From Pseudomonas sp. Choline-02u-1 (lineage in GTDB: Bacteria > Pseudomonadota > Gammaproteobacteria > Pseudomonadales > Pseudomonadaceae), in NCBI RefSeq assembly GCF_002836515.1, contig NZ_PJBC01000058.1:186001-250000 (forward strand): a DNA stretch of 64,000 bases. The letters are read 5' to 3'. Below, in pieces: positions 1 through 10,196 of this stretch. The position numbers and the translations under genes were made by a program. The notes under the pieces are model-generated. The model was not told where the DNA came from and did not search any database. It saw nothing but the letters and a program-made list of their open reading frames with translations. The number at the start of each line of letters is the position of its first letter. Position 1 is the first letter of the stretch.

Positions 1-118
1 CGATACCGGTCAGATGAGTCTGCTGTTGCACGCACAGGCTCATGCGCCAACGCCGCTGCACGACCGAGCAGTCAGCGATGGCGTGAGCCGATCAAAGCAA
101 TTACTGTTTAATAAATAA
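1..118 (+). CDS. C-terminal end of an unidentified gene (partial)
   Basis: A frame open from base 2 runs to a TAA at 116-118 and gives about 38 residues ending in KQLLFNK. It is GC-rich up to the last codons and is followed by AT-rich DNA, which looks like a gene end followed by a promoter region. The piece is too short to name. It lies on the same strand as the LysR gene that follows, about 50 bases ahead of it. Confidence 0.35.
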   Translation, partial: DTGQMSLLLHAQAHAPTPLHDRAVSDGVSRSKQLLFNK

Positions 119-169
119 AATCGATTTATCGTATTTCACACATAAGCTCAGCTTGTTACTGGAGCCAAC

Positions 170-1048
170 ATGTCCGTCTCACACGCACAACTCAAAGCGT
201 TCCACGCCGTGGCCGTTCATGGAAGCTTCACCCGCGCCGCCGAGCGGCTTTATCTGACGCAACCGGCGATTTCCGACCAGGTGCGCAAACTCGAAGAGCG
301 CTTTGGTGTTCTGCTGTTTCACCGCAATAAACGCGCCGTGCGCCTGACCGATCTCGGCGAGCGTTTGCTGGCGATTACTCAACGCCTGTTCGTGATCGAG
401 GCCGAAGCGCAAGAGTTGTTGCAGGAATCCCAGGCACTGCAGACCGGCAGCCTGATTCTGGCGGTGGACGCGCCCATCCACGTGCTGCCGCAGATCGCGC
501 GGTTCTGTGAACGCTATCCGGGCATCAGCGTAAAAATCGAGACCGGTAATACCGATGAATCGCTGTTTCGCCTGTTCAACTATCAGGCCGATCTGGCGCT
601 GCTCGGCCGTGATGTGACCGATGAACGCTTGATGTGCGTACCGTTGCGCAACGATCCGATGGTGGCGTTTGTTTCGCACAATCATCCGTGGGCCGAGCGC
701 GAATCGATCTGTCTGGCCGATCTGGATGACACGCCACTGGTGCTGCGCGAGATCGGTTCGGTGACACGCCAGACCCTGGAAGAAGAAATGGCCCGCGCGG
801 GTTTTCGCATTCGCCCGGCGATTCAGGTTGAAGGCCGGGAAGCGGCGCGCGAGGCGGTGGTGGTGGGGATTGGTGTGGGGGTTGTTTCAGCGGCAGAATT
901 TGGCGCCGACTCACGGGTCTGCGCGCTGCCGATCACCGATTGCACCCGGCGCCTGACCGAGACGCTGGTGTGCTTGCGCGAACAGAGCTCGCGGCGTGTA
1001 GTGGCGACGTTCCTGGACATGGTTCGTGAAAGCCTCCCCGGTTCCTGA
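170..1048 (+). CDS. LysR-family transcriptional regulator beside phnWX
   Basis: A 292-residue LysR-type regulator. The N-terminal winged helix-turn-helix is clear (GSFTRAAERLYLTQPAIS, about residues 18-35), followed by a periplasmic-binding-protein-like effector domain. The ATG follows the SD-like TGGAG. It resembles the next LysR protein (1156-2022) along its whole length, with shared segments such as VLRE.GS.TR and GVGVVS, so the two are paralogues. The neighbouring phnWX genes suggest that one or both respond to 2-aminoethylphosphonate or an intermediate; that is inference. It ends at a palindromic repeat and faces the second LysR gene. Confidence 0.88.
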   Translation: MSVSHAQLKAFHAVAVHGSFTRAAERLYLTQPAISDQVRKLEERFGVLLFHRNKRAVRLTDLGERLLAITQRLFVIEAEAQELLQESQALQTGSLILAVDAPIHVLPQIARFCERYPGISVKIETGNTDESLFRLFNYQADLALLGRDVTDERLMCVPLRNDPMVAFVSHNHPWAERESICLADLDDTPLVLREIGSVTRQTLEEEMARAGFRIRPAIQVEGREAAREAVVVGIGVGVVSAAEFGADSRVCALPITDCTRRLTETLVCLREQSSRRVVATFLDMVRESLPGS

Positions 1049-1049
1049 T

Positions 1050-1154
1050 CGTTCCCACGCTCTGCGTGGGAATGCCGCAACGGACGCTCCGCGTTCGGCT
1101 TTGGATGGGACGCAGAGCGTCCCGGGCTGCGTTCCCACGCAGAGCGTGGGAACG
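1050..1154. repeat. Intergenic palindromic repeat, family B, full copy
   Basis: A block of nested inverted repeats: CGTTCCCACGCTCTGCGTGG at the left end, an inverted copy at the right end, and an inner ACGCTCCGC / GCAGAGCGTCC pair. It lies between two convergent LysR genes. Near-identical blocks occur at 30963-31067 and 50955-51059 and a short piece at 37941-37965. The structure is that of a REP/BIME-type extragenic element and could act as a transcription stop. Confidence 0.85.
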
Positions 1155-1155
1155 C

Positions 1156-2022
1156 TCACGGTGCGGCTGGCGCAAGACCAAAGAAGGCTTGAATCAAACG
1201 CAACTCGCGCCGCCGCTCCATGCAGCCAATCATGTGCCGGTTCACCAGCCCTTCCCCGGCAATCGGGATCGCGACCACGCGTGGGTCATGGCTGACCTCC
1301 ACCGATGACACCACACCAACGCCCAACTCGGCCGCAACTGCTTCGGTCACCGCCTCGCGACTGTCCAGCTCCAGCAACACCCGAGGCTGAATCGAGGCCT
1401 GAGAGCATGCCTGGTCAAAGGTGCGGCGGGTGATCGAACTCGGCTCGCGCAGAACCATGATCACGTGGTCCAACGCTTTGAGTTTCACTTCACCCGAGCG
1501 CATCGCCCAGGGATGCCCCGCCGGCACCAGCGCGCAGATCCTTGACTCGCTCAGCGCTTGCAGATGCAGCCCCTTGCGCGGCTCGACCTGCGTCAGCACC
1601 GCGACATCAGCGTGTTCCGACAACAGCGCCGCCAGGGTTTCCTGGGCATTGCCCAGGCGCAGGTTCACGGTGATCCCCGGATAGCGCGCGCGCAAACTCG
1701 CCAGCATCGGCATGACCATGTGCGGTCCATCCGCCGCCACCTCCAGACGTCCGGTCAATAACTGCCGGTTCGCCTCAAGCAGCGTCTGCGCTTCTTCCGC
1801 CAGGCCAAACATGGCCCGGGTGATCGCCGCCAGTTTGGTCCCCTCCTCGGTCAGTTCCACCCGTCGCGCGGTGCGCCGCAGCAAGGTGATCTGGTAGTGC
1901 TCCTCAAGCGCCTTGATGTGCCCGGTGACCGCTGGCTGGCTGATAAACAACCGCGCCGCAGCACGGGTGAAGCTGCCCTCACGGGCCACAGCATCGAAGG
2001 CACGGAGCTGAAACAGATTCAT
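1156..2022 (-). CDS. LysR-family regulator divergent from phnWX
   Basis: A 288-residue LysR-type regulator with the N-terminal HTH (GSFTRAAARLFISQPAVTG, about residues 16-34) and a C-terminal effector-binding domain. The ATG follows GAGGAT. It is transcribed away from phnW across a gap of about 110 bases, the usual arrangement of a LysR activator with its target, so control of phnWX in response to aminoethylphosphonate or a product is likely but inferred. It is a paralogue of the regulator at 170-1048. Confidence 0.9.
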   Translation of the reverse strand: MNLFQLRAFDAVAREGSFTRAAARLFISQPAVTGHIKALEEHYQITLLRRTARRVELTEEGTKLAAITRAMFGLAEEAQTLLEANRQLLTGRLEVAADGPHMVMPMLASLRARYPGITVNLRLGNAQETLAALLSEHADVAVLTQVEPRKGLHLQALSESRICALVPAGHPWAMRSGEVKLKALDHVIMVLREPSSITRRTFDQACSQASIQPRVLLELDSREAVTEAVAAELGVGVVSSVEVSHDPRVVAIPIAGEGLVNRHMIGCMERRRELRLIQAFFGLAPAAP

Positions 2023-2135
2023 GAATAATCCTCACTGATGGCTGGCATAACAACAAACAATTTGATTGATGCAAGCGCGAATTGCAACGTAGGCCCCGTA
2101 GCTTCATCCCACAGCGTTTTCGCGAGGACACACGA

Positions 2136-3245
2136 ATGAGTACCGCCGCACCGATTCTGCTCACTCCCGGCCCGTTGACCACGTCGGCCCGCACCCGCCA
2201 GGCCATGATGGTCGACTGGGGTTCGTGGGATGACCGCTTCAACCAGTTGACCGCCAGCCTGTGCGAGCAATTGCTGGCCATCCTCAACGGCGCCGCCAGC
2301 CACCACTGTGTGCCATTGCAAGGCAGCGGCACGTTCGCCGTCGAAGCGGCGATCGGCACGCTGGTGCCGCGCGACGGCAAAATCCTGGTATTGATCAATG
2401 GCGCCTACGGCAAGCGCCTGGCAAAGATCTGCGAAGTGCTCGGCCGCTCTTTCAGCACGTTCGAAACCGCCGAAGACGAACCGACAACCGCCGCCGACGT
2501 CGACCGACTGCTGCGCGCCGACGCTGACATTACTCACGTGGCGCTGATCCACTGCGAAACCAGCACCGGCATTCTTAATCCGTTGGCGGAAATCGCCGAG
2601 GTCGTTGCGCAACACGGCAAACGCCTGATCATCGACGCCATGAGCTCCTTCGGCGCATTGCCGGTGGATGCGCAAAAAGTGCCGTTCGACGCGCTCATCG
2701 CCGCCTCCGGCAAGTGCCTGGAAGGCGTGCCGGGGATGGGTTTTGTCTTTGCCCGCAAGGAATCACTGGCCGCCGCCGCCGGCAACTCACACTCGCTGGC
2801 GATGGACCTGTACGACCAACACGCCTACATGATGAAAACCGGACAATGGCGCTTCACGCCGCCGACCCACGTTGTCGCGGCGCTTCACGAAGCGTTGCTG
2901 CAATACAGCGAAGAAGGTGGCCTGCCGGCGCGGCACGCACGTTATGCAGCCAATTGTCAGGCGTTGATGGAAGAGATGAGCAAAATCGGTTTGCGCAGCT
3001 TTTTGCCCGCGCAGATTCAGGCGCCAATTATTGCCACTTTCCATGCGCCGCAGGATCCGCGTTACCAGTTCAAAGACTTCTATGAACGCGTCAAGGCCAA
3101 GGGTTACATCCTCTACCCCGGCAAACTGACCCAGGTCGAAACCTTCCGCGTCGGCTGCATCGGCCACGTCACCCCGGACGAAATGCGCCAGGCCGTAGCA
3201 GCGGTTGGCGAAGTGCTACGCGAGATGGAAGTGCTCGACATCTGA
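2136..3245 (+). CDS. phnW: 2-aminoethylphosphonate-pyruvate transaminase
   Basis: A PLP-dependent class V aminotransferase that moves the amino group of 2-aminoethylphosphonate to pyruvate, giving phosphonoacetaldehyde and alanine. The protein starts [17 protein letters not shown], has a substrate-binding SGTFAVE segment near residue 62, and carries the PLP-lysine region [14 protein letters not shown] near residues 191-204. Its 369 residues match the family. An upstream in-frame ATG at 2082 is unlikely, because GAGGACA lies just before 2136 and family members begin there. phnX follows 62 bases downstream and completes the pathway. Confidence 0.95.
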   Translation: MSTAAPILLTPGPLTTSARTRQAMMVDWGSWDDRFNQLTASLCEQLLAILNGAASHHCVPLQGSGTFAVEAAIGTLVPRDGKILVLINGAYGKRLAKICEVLGRSFSTFETAEDEPTTAADVDRLLRADADITHVALIHCETSTGILNPLAEIAEVVAQHGKRLIIDAMSSFGALPVDAQKVPFDALIAASGKCLEGVPGMGFVFARKESLAAAAGNSHSLAMDLYDQHAYMMKTGQWRFTPPTHVVAALHEALLQYSEEGGLPARHARYAANCQALMEEMSKIGLRSFLPAQIQAPIIATFHAPQDPRYQFKDFYERVKAKGYILYPGKLTQVETFRVGCIGHVTPDEMRQAVAAVGEVLREMEVLDI

Positions 3246-3307
3246 AGGCCACACGGTCCTACAGGATCGCCAAATTCGAACAGCTTTTTTCACAGGAATT
3301 GATTGCC

Positions 3308-4135
3308 ATGAACTACACCAACCCAACCAAGCTGCAAGCCGCGATCCTCGACTGGGCCGGTACTGTAGTCGATTTCGGCTCGTTTGCGCCGACGCAGATT
3401 TTCGTCGAGGCCTTCGCCGAGTTCGACGTGCAGGTGTCGATCGAAGAAGCCCGTGGGCCGATGGGCATGGGCAAGTGGGATCACATCCGCACCCTCTGTG
3501 ATCAGCCGCAGGTTGCCGAACGTTATCGCAAGGTGTTCGGCCGCACGCCGACCGACGATGACGTTACCGCTATCTACAACCGTTTCATGCCGTTGCAGAT
3601 CGAGAAAATCGCCGAACACTCGGCACTGATCCCCGGTGCGCTGGACACTATCGCTCAACTGCGCGCCCAAGGAATCAAGATCGGTTCCTGCTCCGGCTAC
3701 CCGAAAGCCGTCATGGACAAAGTCGTCGAACTGGCCGCGAGCAACGGCTACGTCGCCGATCATGTAGTCGCCACCGACGAAGTGCCCAACGGTCGCCCAT
3801 GGCCAGCGCAAGCGTTGGCCAATGTGATCGCCCTGGGCATCGACGATGTGGCGGCATGCGTGAAGATCGATGACACGGCGCCGGGCATTCTCGAGGGTCG
3901 CCGCGCCGGGATGTGGACCGTTGCGCTGATCTGCTCGGGCAATGCGCTGGGTCTGGATTACCAAGGTTTCCGCGCCTTGGGCAGCACTGAACTGGCCAGC
4001 GAGCGCAAGCGCATCCACGCGCTGTTCGACAGTTCACGCCCGCATTACATGATCGACACCATCAGCGATTTGCCGGAAGTGATCGCCGACATCAACAAGC
4101 GTCTGGCCAACGGTGAAATGCCGCAAAACGCATGA
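3308..4135 (+). CDS. phnX: Phosphonoacetaldehyde hydrolase (phosphonatase)
   Basis: A HAD-superfamily enzyme that splits the C-P bond of phosphonoacetaldehyde to acetaldehyde and phosphate. The nucleophile motif [12 protein letters not shown] is at about residues 11-22, and the Schiff-base lysine lies in MGMGKWDHI near residue 54, as expected for this family. The 275 residues match the usual length. I chose the ATG at 3308 over an upstream in-frame TTG (3299) because AGGA sits 10 bases before it. It is the second gene of the phnWX unit and is followed by a strong terminator. Confidence 0.95.
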   Translation: MNYTNPTKLQAAILDWAGTVVDFGSFAPTQIFVEAFAEFDVQVSIEEARGPMGMGKWDHIRTLCDQPQVAERYRKVFGRTPTDDDVTAIYNRFMPLQIEKIAEHSALIPGALDTIAQLRAQGIKIGSCSGYPKAVMDKVVELAASNGYVADHVVATDEVPNGRPWPAQALANVIALGIDDVAACVKIDDTAPGILEGRRAGMWTVALICSGNALGLDYQGFRALGSTELASERKRIHALFDSSRPHYMIDTISDLPEVIADINKRLANGEMPQNA

Positions 4136-4145
4136 CCCCCAAAAT

Positions 4146-4182
4146 AAACACCGCTGATCGATAGTTATCAGCGGTGTTTTTT
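4146..4182 (+). terminator. Rho-independent terminator after phnX
   Basis: A GC-rich stem, ACACCGCTGAT paired with ATCAGCGGTGT, with an 8-base loop and a T-run on the plus strand. A-rich sequence on the other side means it may also stop the convergent gene ending at 4219. Confidence 0.85.
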
Positions 4183-4218
4183 GTTGTTTATTATTAGCAC
4201 TAATCACGGCACTGAAAC

Positions 4219-4902
4219 TTATTCGGTAACAAGATTACCTTGCGCATCATAAGCCAGACCATCTGGATATTTAATACTGCCATCAGGCAACTGCTCGGTA
4301 CCGTCTTCCCAGACAATGCGCCCATCCGGGTATTCGAGCGTGTTATCTGGCCAGACAATCAGCCCATCCGGATGTTCTACCCTGCCGTCCGCATGCTGAA
4401 TAATTCCGTCAGGACGTTTTATCGATGTTTTATCACCATCGATCAGACTGCCGTCAGGCAGCGTAGTTGAACCGTCAGCATTGGCTGTCGCTGCGGCGGC
4501 CTGAATCAATGCGATCAATGCTAACGGGTCTATATTGAAGTTGACGGCCGGCCATGGCATTGGCGGTCTCTTCGATTCGATTGGCGCGGTCGGTTTGACC
4601 GGTTTGGGTGGCACTACAGGTTTGATCGGAGCGACTGGTTTGGGCGGCACTACCGGTTTGACCGGCGCCACTGGCTTGGGCGGCACTACCGGTTTGACCG
4701 GCGCCACTGGCTTGGGCGGCACTACCGGTTTGACCGGCGCCACTGGCTTGGGCGGCACTACCGGTTTGACCGGAGCAACTGGCTTTGGCGGCACTACCGG
4801 TTTGATCGGCGCCACTGGCTTTGGCGGCACTACCGGTTTGGTGGGCGCTACTGGTTTTGTCGTGGTGATTGTCGGGCGAGGCTTCGGGATCGGAGGTTTC
4901 AT
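4219..4902 (-). CDS. Proline-repeat protein with C-terminal PDG heptad repeats, unknown function
   Basis: About 227 residues in two repetitive halves. The N-terminal part is a run of 12-residue units of the form [12 protein letters not shown], likely an extended stalk. A short link (residues about 120-140) leads to eight or more consecutive 7-residue units of pattern [YWHL]-[PAE]-D-G-x-x-x (YPDGRIV, LPDGSIK, HADGRVE). No signal peptide or membrane segment is visible. The PDG units recall the beta-strand G-box repeats of the TCP10/CPAP C-terminal domain; this is resemblance only. I start at ATG 4902; a TTG at 4914 is also in frame. It lies alone in an AT-rich setting. Confidence 0.8.
   Translation of the reverse strand: MKPPIPKPRPTITTTKPVAPTKPVVPPKPVAPIKPVVPPKPVAPVKPVVPPKPVAPVKPVVPPKPVAPVKPVVPPKPVAPVKPVVPPKPVAPIKPVVPPKPVKPTAPIESKRPPMPWPAVNFNIDPLALIALIQAAAATANADGSTTLPDGSLIDGDKTSIKRPDGIIQHADGRVEHPDGLIVWPDNTLEYPDGRIVWEDGTEQLPDGSIKYPDGLAYDAQGNLVTE
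4601..4858. repeat. 36-bp tandem repeat inside the proline-repeat gene
   Basis: About seven copies of a 36-bp unit, each containing GGCACTACCGG and a variant of GGTTTGACCGGCGCCACTGG. The copies encode the [12 protein letters not shown] units. The middle copies are identical and those at the edges have drifted, the pattern expected from slippage or unequal exchange, so copy number probably varies between strains. Confidence 0.9.
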
Positions 4903-5217
4903 ATGCACACTCAAATTAAAAGAATAGGTTTAATCTTTAATAATCAACTAAAGACCCATCCAGACAATAATCAGCCATAACAAACTATTCAAATCAAAAC
5001 AAAACACAAGATATAAACAACATAAAGTTACCCCAGACTGAACGACACCTAGCGGTGACTACCGTGTAACTAATTAATTAAACCGCGACTGGGCGCACTT
5101 TCCTTCGTTGCAAAAACCCTCTCGCGTAGCAGGCAAAAACATCCCGGCAGGTTTAAATTGAACCAATGCCGTGACCACGGCCTGATTGCAAATCAAACCC
5201 AAGGAAAATCTCATGCC
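4903..5217. other. AT-rich intergenic region between divergent genes
   Basis: This 315-base stretch separates the proline-repeat gene from cytochrome b561. Its first two thirds (about 4915-5080) are very AT-rich compared with the rest of the window and hold no convincing open frame; both divergent promoters probably lie here. I could not assign specific -10/-35 boxes. Confidence 0.6.
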
Positions 5218-5760
5218 ATGGACAAGTTCGGAATCGCGTTACAGCACTGTTCGATTCTGCTGCACTGGCTGATGCTGGTGCTGTTGGTACTGGTTTACGC
5301 CAGCATGGAATTGCGCGGTTTCTTCCCCAAGGGCAGCGGCGCTCGCGCGCTGATCCGCGAAATGCACTATCTGCTGGGCCTGACCGTGTTTGTACTGGTG
5401 TGGTTTCGCCTGCTCGCACGCAGCCTCGGCCCTGCGCCGAAAATCTTCCCCGCATCACCCGCCTGGCAGACCGTCGTGGCGCGGCTGATGCACTGGGCGC
5501 TGTACCTGTTCATGCTGGGCATGCCGATTCTCGGCTGGCTGATCACCAGTGCCGAGGGCCATCAAGTCATGTTTTACGGTTTCGATTTGCCGTTATTGGT
5601 CGGCGAAGACAAGACGCTCGCCAAACAAGTTGAAGGCTGGCATGTACTGATCGCCACGATCGGCTATTGGCTGATCGGCCTGCATGCGCTGGCAGGTATT
5701 TATCACCATTACGTGGTGCGCGATAACACCCTGCTGCGGATGATGCCCAAGCGCGGCTGA
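5218..5760 (+). CDS. Cytochrome b561 family protein
   Basis: A 180-residue, four-helix, haem-b inner-membrane protein of the bacterial cytochrome b561 (CybB/YceJ) type, expected to pass electrons between quinones and an acceptor. The helices begin at LLHWLMLVLLVLVYASM, and histidines suited to haem ligation lie in HWLML, EMHYLLG, LMHWALY and GLHALAGIYHH. I start at ATG 5218, 12 bases after AAGGAAA; the longer frame from TTG 5158 has no SD. The C-terminal RDNTLLRMMPKR fits the family. Confidence 0.9.
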   Translation: MDKFGIALQHCSILLHWLMLVLLVLVYASMELRGFFPKGSGARALIREMHYLLGLTVFVLVWFRLLARSLGPAPKIFPASPAWQTVVARLMHWALYLFMLGMPILGWLITSAEGHQVMFYGFDLPLLVGEDKTLAKQVEGWHVLIATIGYWLIGLHALAGIYHHYVVRDNTLLRMMPKRG

Positions 5761-5763
5761 GCG

Positions 5764-6690
5764 TCAGGGCATCGTGGCAAACCCGCGTCGCCCTTGCAGG
5801 CCGCCCGTGTGAATGAAAATCAGACGAGTGCCGACGGCGAATCCGCCAGACTCGACATGCTGTTTGAGCGCCAGCAAGGCTTTGCCGGTGTAAATCGGCT
5901 CGAGAGGGATGCCGCTGGTTTGCTCGGTCAGTTCGATGAAGGTCAGCAACACGTCGTCAACCTTGGCGAAGCCACCACGGCTGGCGTCGATCAGTCGATA
6001 GCCCGCCGCAGGCTCGGCGGCGTGCGCAAGGATGGACTCGATGTTCGGCGCTACGCCGTGATCGTCCGGCACCGCCAGTGCGCCATACAGTGAGCGCTGG
6101 CCTTTCTCGGCGAGCGCCAGTCCGGCCAGTGTCGTGCCGGTGCCACAAGCCAGCCACCAGGCGTGGAAATCATTCCAGCCCAGCGTGGCCAGTTGTTCAT
6201 CGACCTGCTGCCTGATCGCTGCGCAACCCAGTGCGCCGGCCACTCCGCCACCGCCCTCGGGCACGGCATGCAGCGTCGGATATTGCGCCTGCCACGGCGT
6301 CCAGAATCCAGGTTCGTGCCGCGCGCGATAGGCGGCGTAACCCAGCCAATGCAACTGCATGCCGAATGCTTGCAGGTCCCGCGCCGTGGGCGTGTCCTGG
6401 GGATGGCCACGCAGCAATCCCACGGTTTTGAAGCCCAGCCGTTTGCCTGCTGCCGCCAGCGCGTGCAAATGATTGGAATGCGCACCGCCGAGGCTGATGA
6501 TGCCATCGGCACCAGCGCGCTCAGCGGCTTTGAGGTGTTCAACGAGTTTGAACCATTTGTTGCCGCTGATCAGCGGGTCGATGCGGTCGAGGCGCAGGAT
6601 CGCGACTTCGATGCCGGCTCTTGCGAGCCAGTCCAGGCGGAGCGGTTCGAGGGGGGCGTGGGGTAGCCAATCAAGAGGAGGCAAAAGCAT
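5764..6690 (-). CDS. PLP-dependent D-cysteine desulfhydrase / ACC deaminase family enzyme
   Basis: About 308 residues of the tryptophan synthase beta fold. The PLP-lysine motif GNKWFKL lies near residue 45 and the substrate-binding GGAHSNHLHA near residue 69; the glycine-rich CGTGTTLAG phosphate loop is near residue 180. Members cleave D-cysteine to pyruvate, ammonia and sulfide, or open 1-aminocyclopropane-1-carboxylate; the sequence alone does not decide which. An in-frame ATG at 6720 would extend the protein towards the REP element, so I prefer 6690, although neither start has a good SD. Confidence 0.8.
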   Translation of the reverse strand: MLLPPLDWLPHAPLEPLRLDWLARAGIEVAILRLDRIDPLISGNKWFKLVEHLKAAERAGADGIISLGGAHSNHLHALAAAGKRLGFKTVGLLRGHPQDTPTARDLQAFGMQLHWLGYAAYRARHEPGFWTPWQAQYPTLHAVPEGGGGVAGALGCAAIRQQVDEQLATLGWNDFHAWWLACGTGTTLAGLALAEKGQRSLYGALAVPDDHGVAPNIESILAHAAEPAAGYRLIDASRGGFAKVDDVLLTFIELTEQTSGIPLEPIYTGKALLALKQHVESGGFAVGTRLIFIHTGGLQGRRGFATMP

Positions 6691-6724
6691 GGGCACTGCG
6701 CAATCAGGAAAAGACCACATACTA

Positions 6725-6806
6725 GTAGGAGCTGTCGCAGGCTGCGATCTTTTGATCTTGCTTTTTAATTCAGGATCAACAGATCGCAGCCTGCGGCAGC
6801 TCCTAC
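6725..6806. repeat. REP-type inverted pair, family A
   Basis: Two inverted copies of GTAGGAGCTGCCGxAGGCTG followed by CGATCTTTTGAT, separated by a short spacer, so that the whole forms one long hairpin. It sits between the convergently placed fadH end and the upstream side of the PLP enzyme. Other pairs are at 44115, 49660, 58314 and 60145. Confidence 0.9.
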
Positions 6807-6815
6807 AGAATGTGT

Positions 6816-8876
<2,061 letters not shown>

Positions 8877-9062
8877 TCACGGAAATTTGCGGGAGCTCTG
8901 CGTCCCCCGTCAGTCATGTTCGACAGACTAAGAGTCGCACCGCTGTCACTCAATGACCGTAACTGACAAGTTATTGATCCAAATGCGCAGCGCCCCTTGG
9001 CAACCCAAGCCATGGGCCCTACCCTAGTCGCCACATCCTGTATCCGGCTGTTGTTGGTTTTC

Positions 9063-10193
9063 ATGCGCAAACTTCTGTATCTGTTTTTCTCCATGGCCCT
9101 CGTTGCCGCCCTGACCACCTACGCCATGTGGGCGGCTGACCGGCCGGCGGGGCATTACCTGTCGGACCTGCGCATCAAGCTCGCCGTCGATCAGGGCACG
9201 CCCGCCGACCGTGGCAATCTACTGGGCATCCAGCCCGAACTGTTCCCGACTGATTACCAAAGCTCCGCACGCCTGCACCGAAAACTCGCGGCGTATCTGC
9301 AGCAGGCGCGGGATCAAGGCTTGCTCAACGAAAAAACCGTGGTGGTTATGCCTGAGCACGTCGGCACCTGGCTGATGATCAGCGGCGAAAAAGACGAGCT
9401 GTATCAGGCGCCGACGCAGGCAGAGGCGATGAACTGGCTGGCGGCAAGCAATCCGCTGCTGTTCGCCCGCGCCTGGCTGCGGGCCAAGGGCGAGCAGCGT
9501 CTGGATGATGCTTATCTGCGGATGAAATCCAAGGTCATGGCCAAGGATTATCAGGCGCTGTTCGGCGGTCTGGCCAAGGAGTTCCAGGTCACTCTGGTCG
9601 CCGGCTCCATTGTGCTGCCGGAACCAAGCATTCGCGACGGTCAGCTCAAACCCGGCAGCGGCGCCCTGTTCAACAGCAGTGTGGTTTTCGGCCGCGACGG
9701 CGCGCCGCTGGGCCAGCCGCAACGCCAGATGCACCCGATTTTCGATCAGCAGGGTGTGATTCAGGCGGAAGACAAACACGCCATACAGGTCGTCGATACC
9801 CCGGCCGGGCGCCTCGGCGTCCTGATTGGCAGTGACAGCTGGTACCCCGGCAACTACCGCACCCTCGATGAACACGGCGCGCAACTGGTAGCCGTGCCCG
9901 CGCAAGTGGTCGGCCAAGGCGCCTGGGACAAACCGTGGCGCGGTTACAAGGGTTCAAGCACGCCGGGATCGGTAAGCCTCAAGCCCGGCGACCTCAGCGA
10001 AGGTCAGGCCTGGCATCGACTGACTCTCACCGCACAACCGCCGAGCAGCCGCGCGATTGCCGGCGTCAGTGTGTTCATGCGCGGGCAGTTCTGGGATAAA
10101 CCAAGCACCGGCACAAGCTTCCTCAGCAGCAACGGCCAACAGTTCGCCGATGGTGAGTCCCGTGGTGCGCGTTTGCTGAACGTTTGGCTGTAA
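9063..10193 (+). CDS. Membrane-anchored nitrilase-fold protein lacking the catalytic Cys
   Basis: A 376-residue protein with an N-terminal signal anchor (LLYLFFSMALVAALTTYAMW) followed by a carbon-nitrogen hydrolase-like domain. The first catalytic-like Glu is in VVMPEHVG. Where nitrilases have Lys the protein reads RQMHPIFD, and where they have the nucleophile in an ICYD-type motif it reads LIGSDSWYP, so Lys and Cys both appear to be replaced. It is probably not a hydrolase, or uses other residues. I start at ATG 9063 because the signal anchor begins there. The AraC regulator gene follows after 3 bases, so the two are likely one operon. Confidence 0.72.
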   Translation: MRKLLYLFFSMALVAALTTYAMWAADRPAGHYLSDLRIKLAVDQGTPADRGNLLGIQPELFPTDYQSSARLHRKLAAYLQQARDQGLLNEKTVVVMPEHVGTWLMISGEKDELYQAPTQAEAMNWLAASNPLLFARAWLRAKGEQRLDDAYLRMKSKVMAKDYQALFGGLAKEFQVTLVAGSIVLPEPSIRDGQLKPGSGALFNSSVVFGRDGAPLGQPQRQMHPIFDQQGVIQAEDKHAIQVVDTPAGRLGVLIGSDSWYPGNYRTLDEHGAQLVAVPAQVVGQGAWDKPWRGYKGSSTPGSVSLKPGDLSEGQAWHRLTLTAQPPSSRAIAGVSVFMRGQFWDKPSTGTSFLSSNGQQFADGESRGARLLNVWL

Positions 10194-10196
10194 ACC

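Noticed and set aside
4219..4470. Sign of foreign origin for the proline-repeat gene from its AT-rich flank
   Set aside because: The coding part has ordinary GC and only the upstream intergenic DNA is AT-rich, so transfer is not supported by this alone.
4601..4858. Possible CRISPR array from regularly spaced 36-bp repeats
   Set aside because: The repeats are contiguous with no unique spacers, are in frame, and encode the proline units; no cas genes nearby.
8997..9062. Upstream extension of the nitrilase-fold gene
   Set aside because: It would place 22 residues before a clear signal anchor and has no SD; it also covers the likely promoter shared with fadH.
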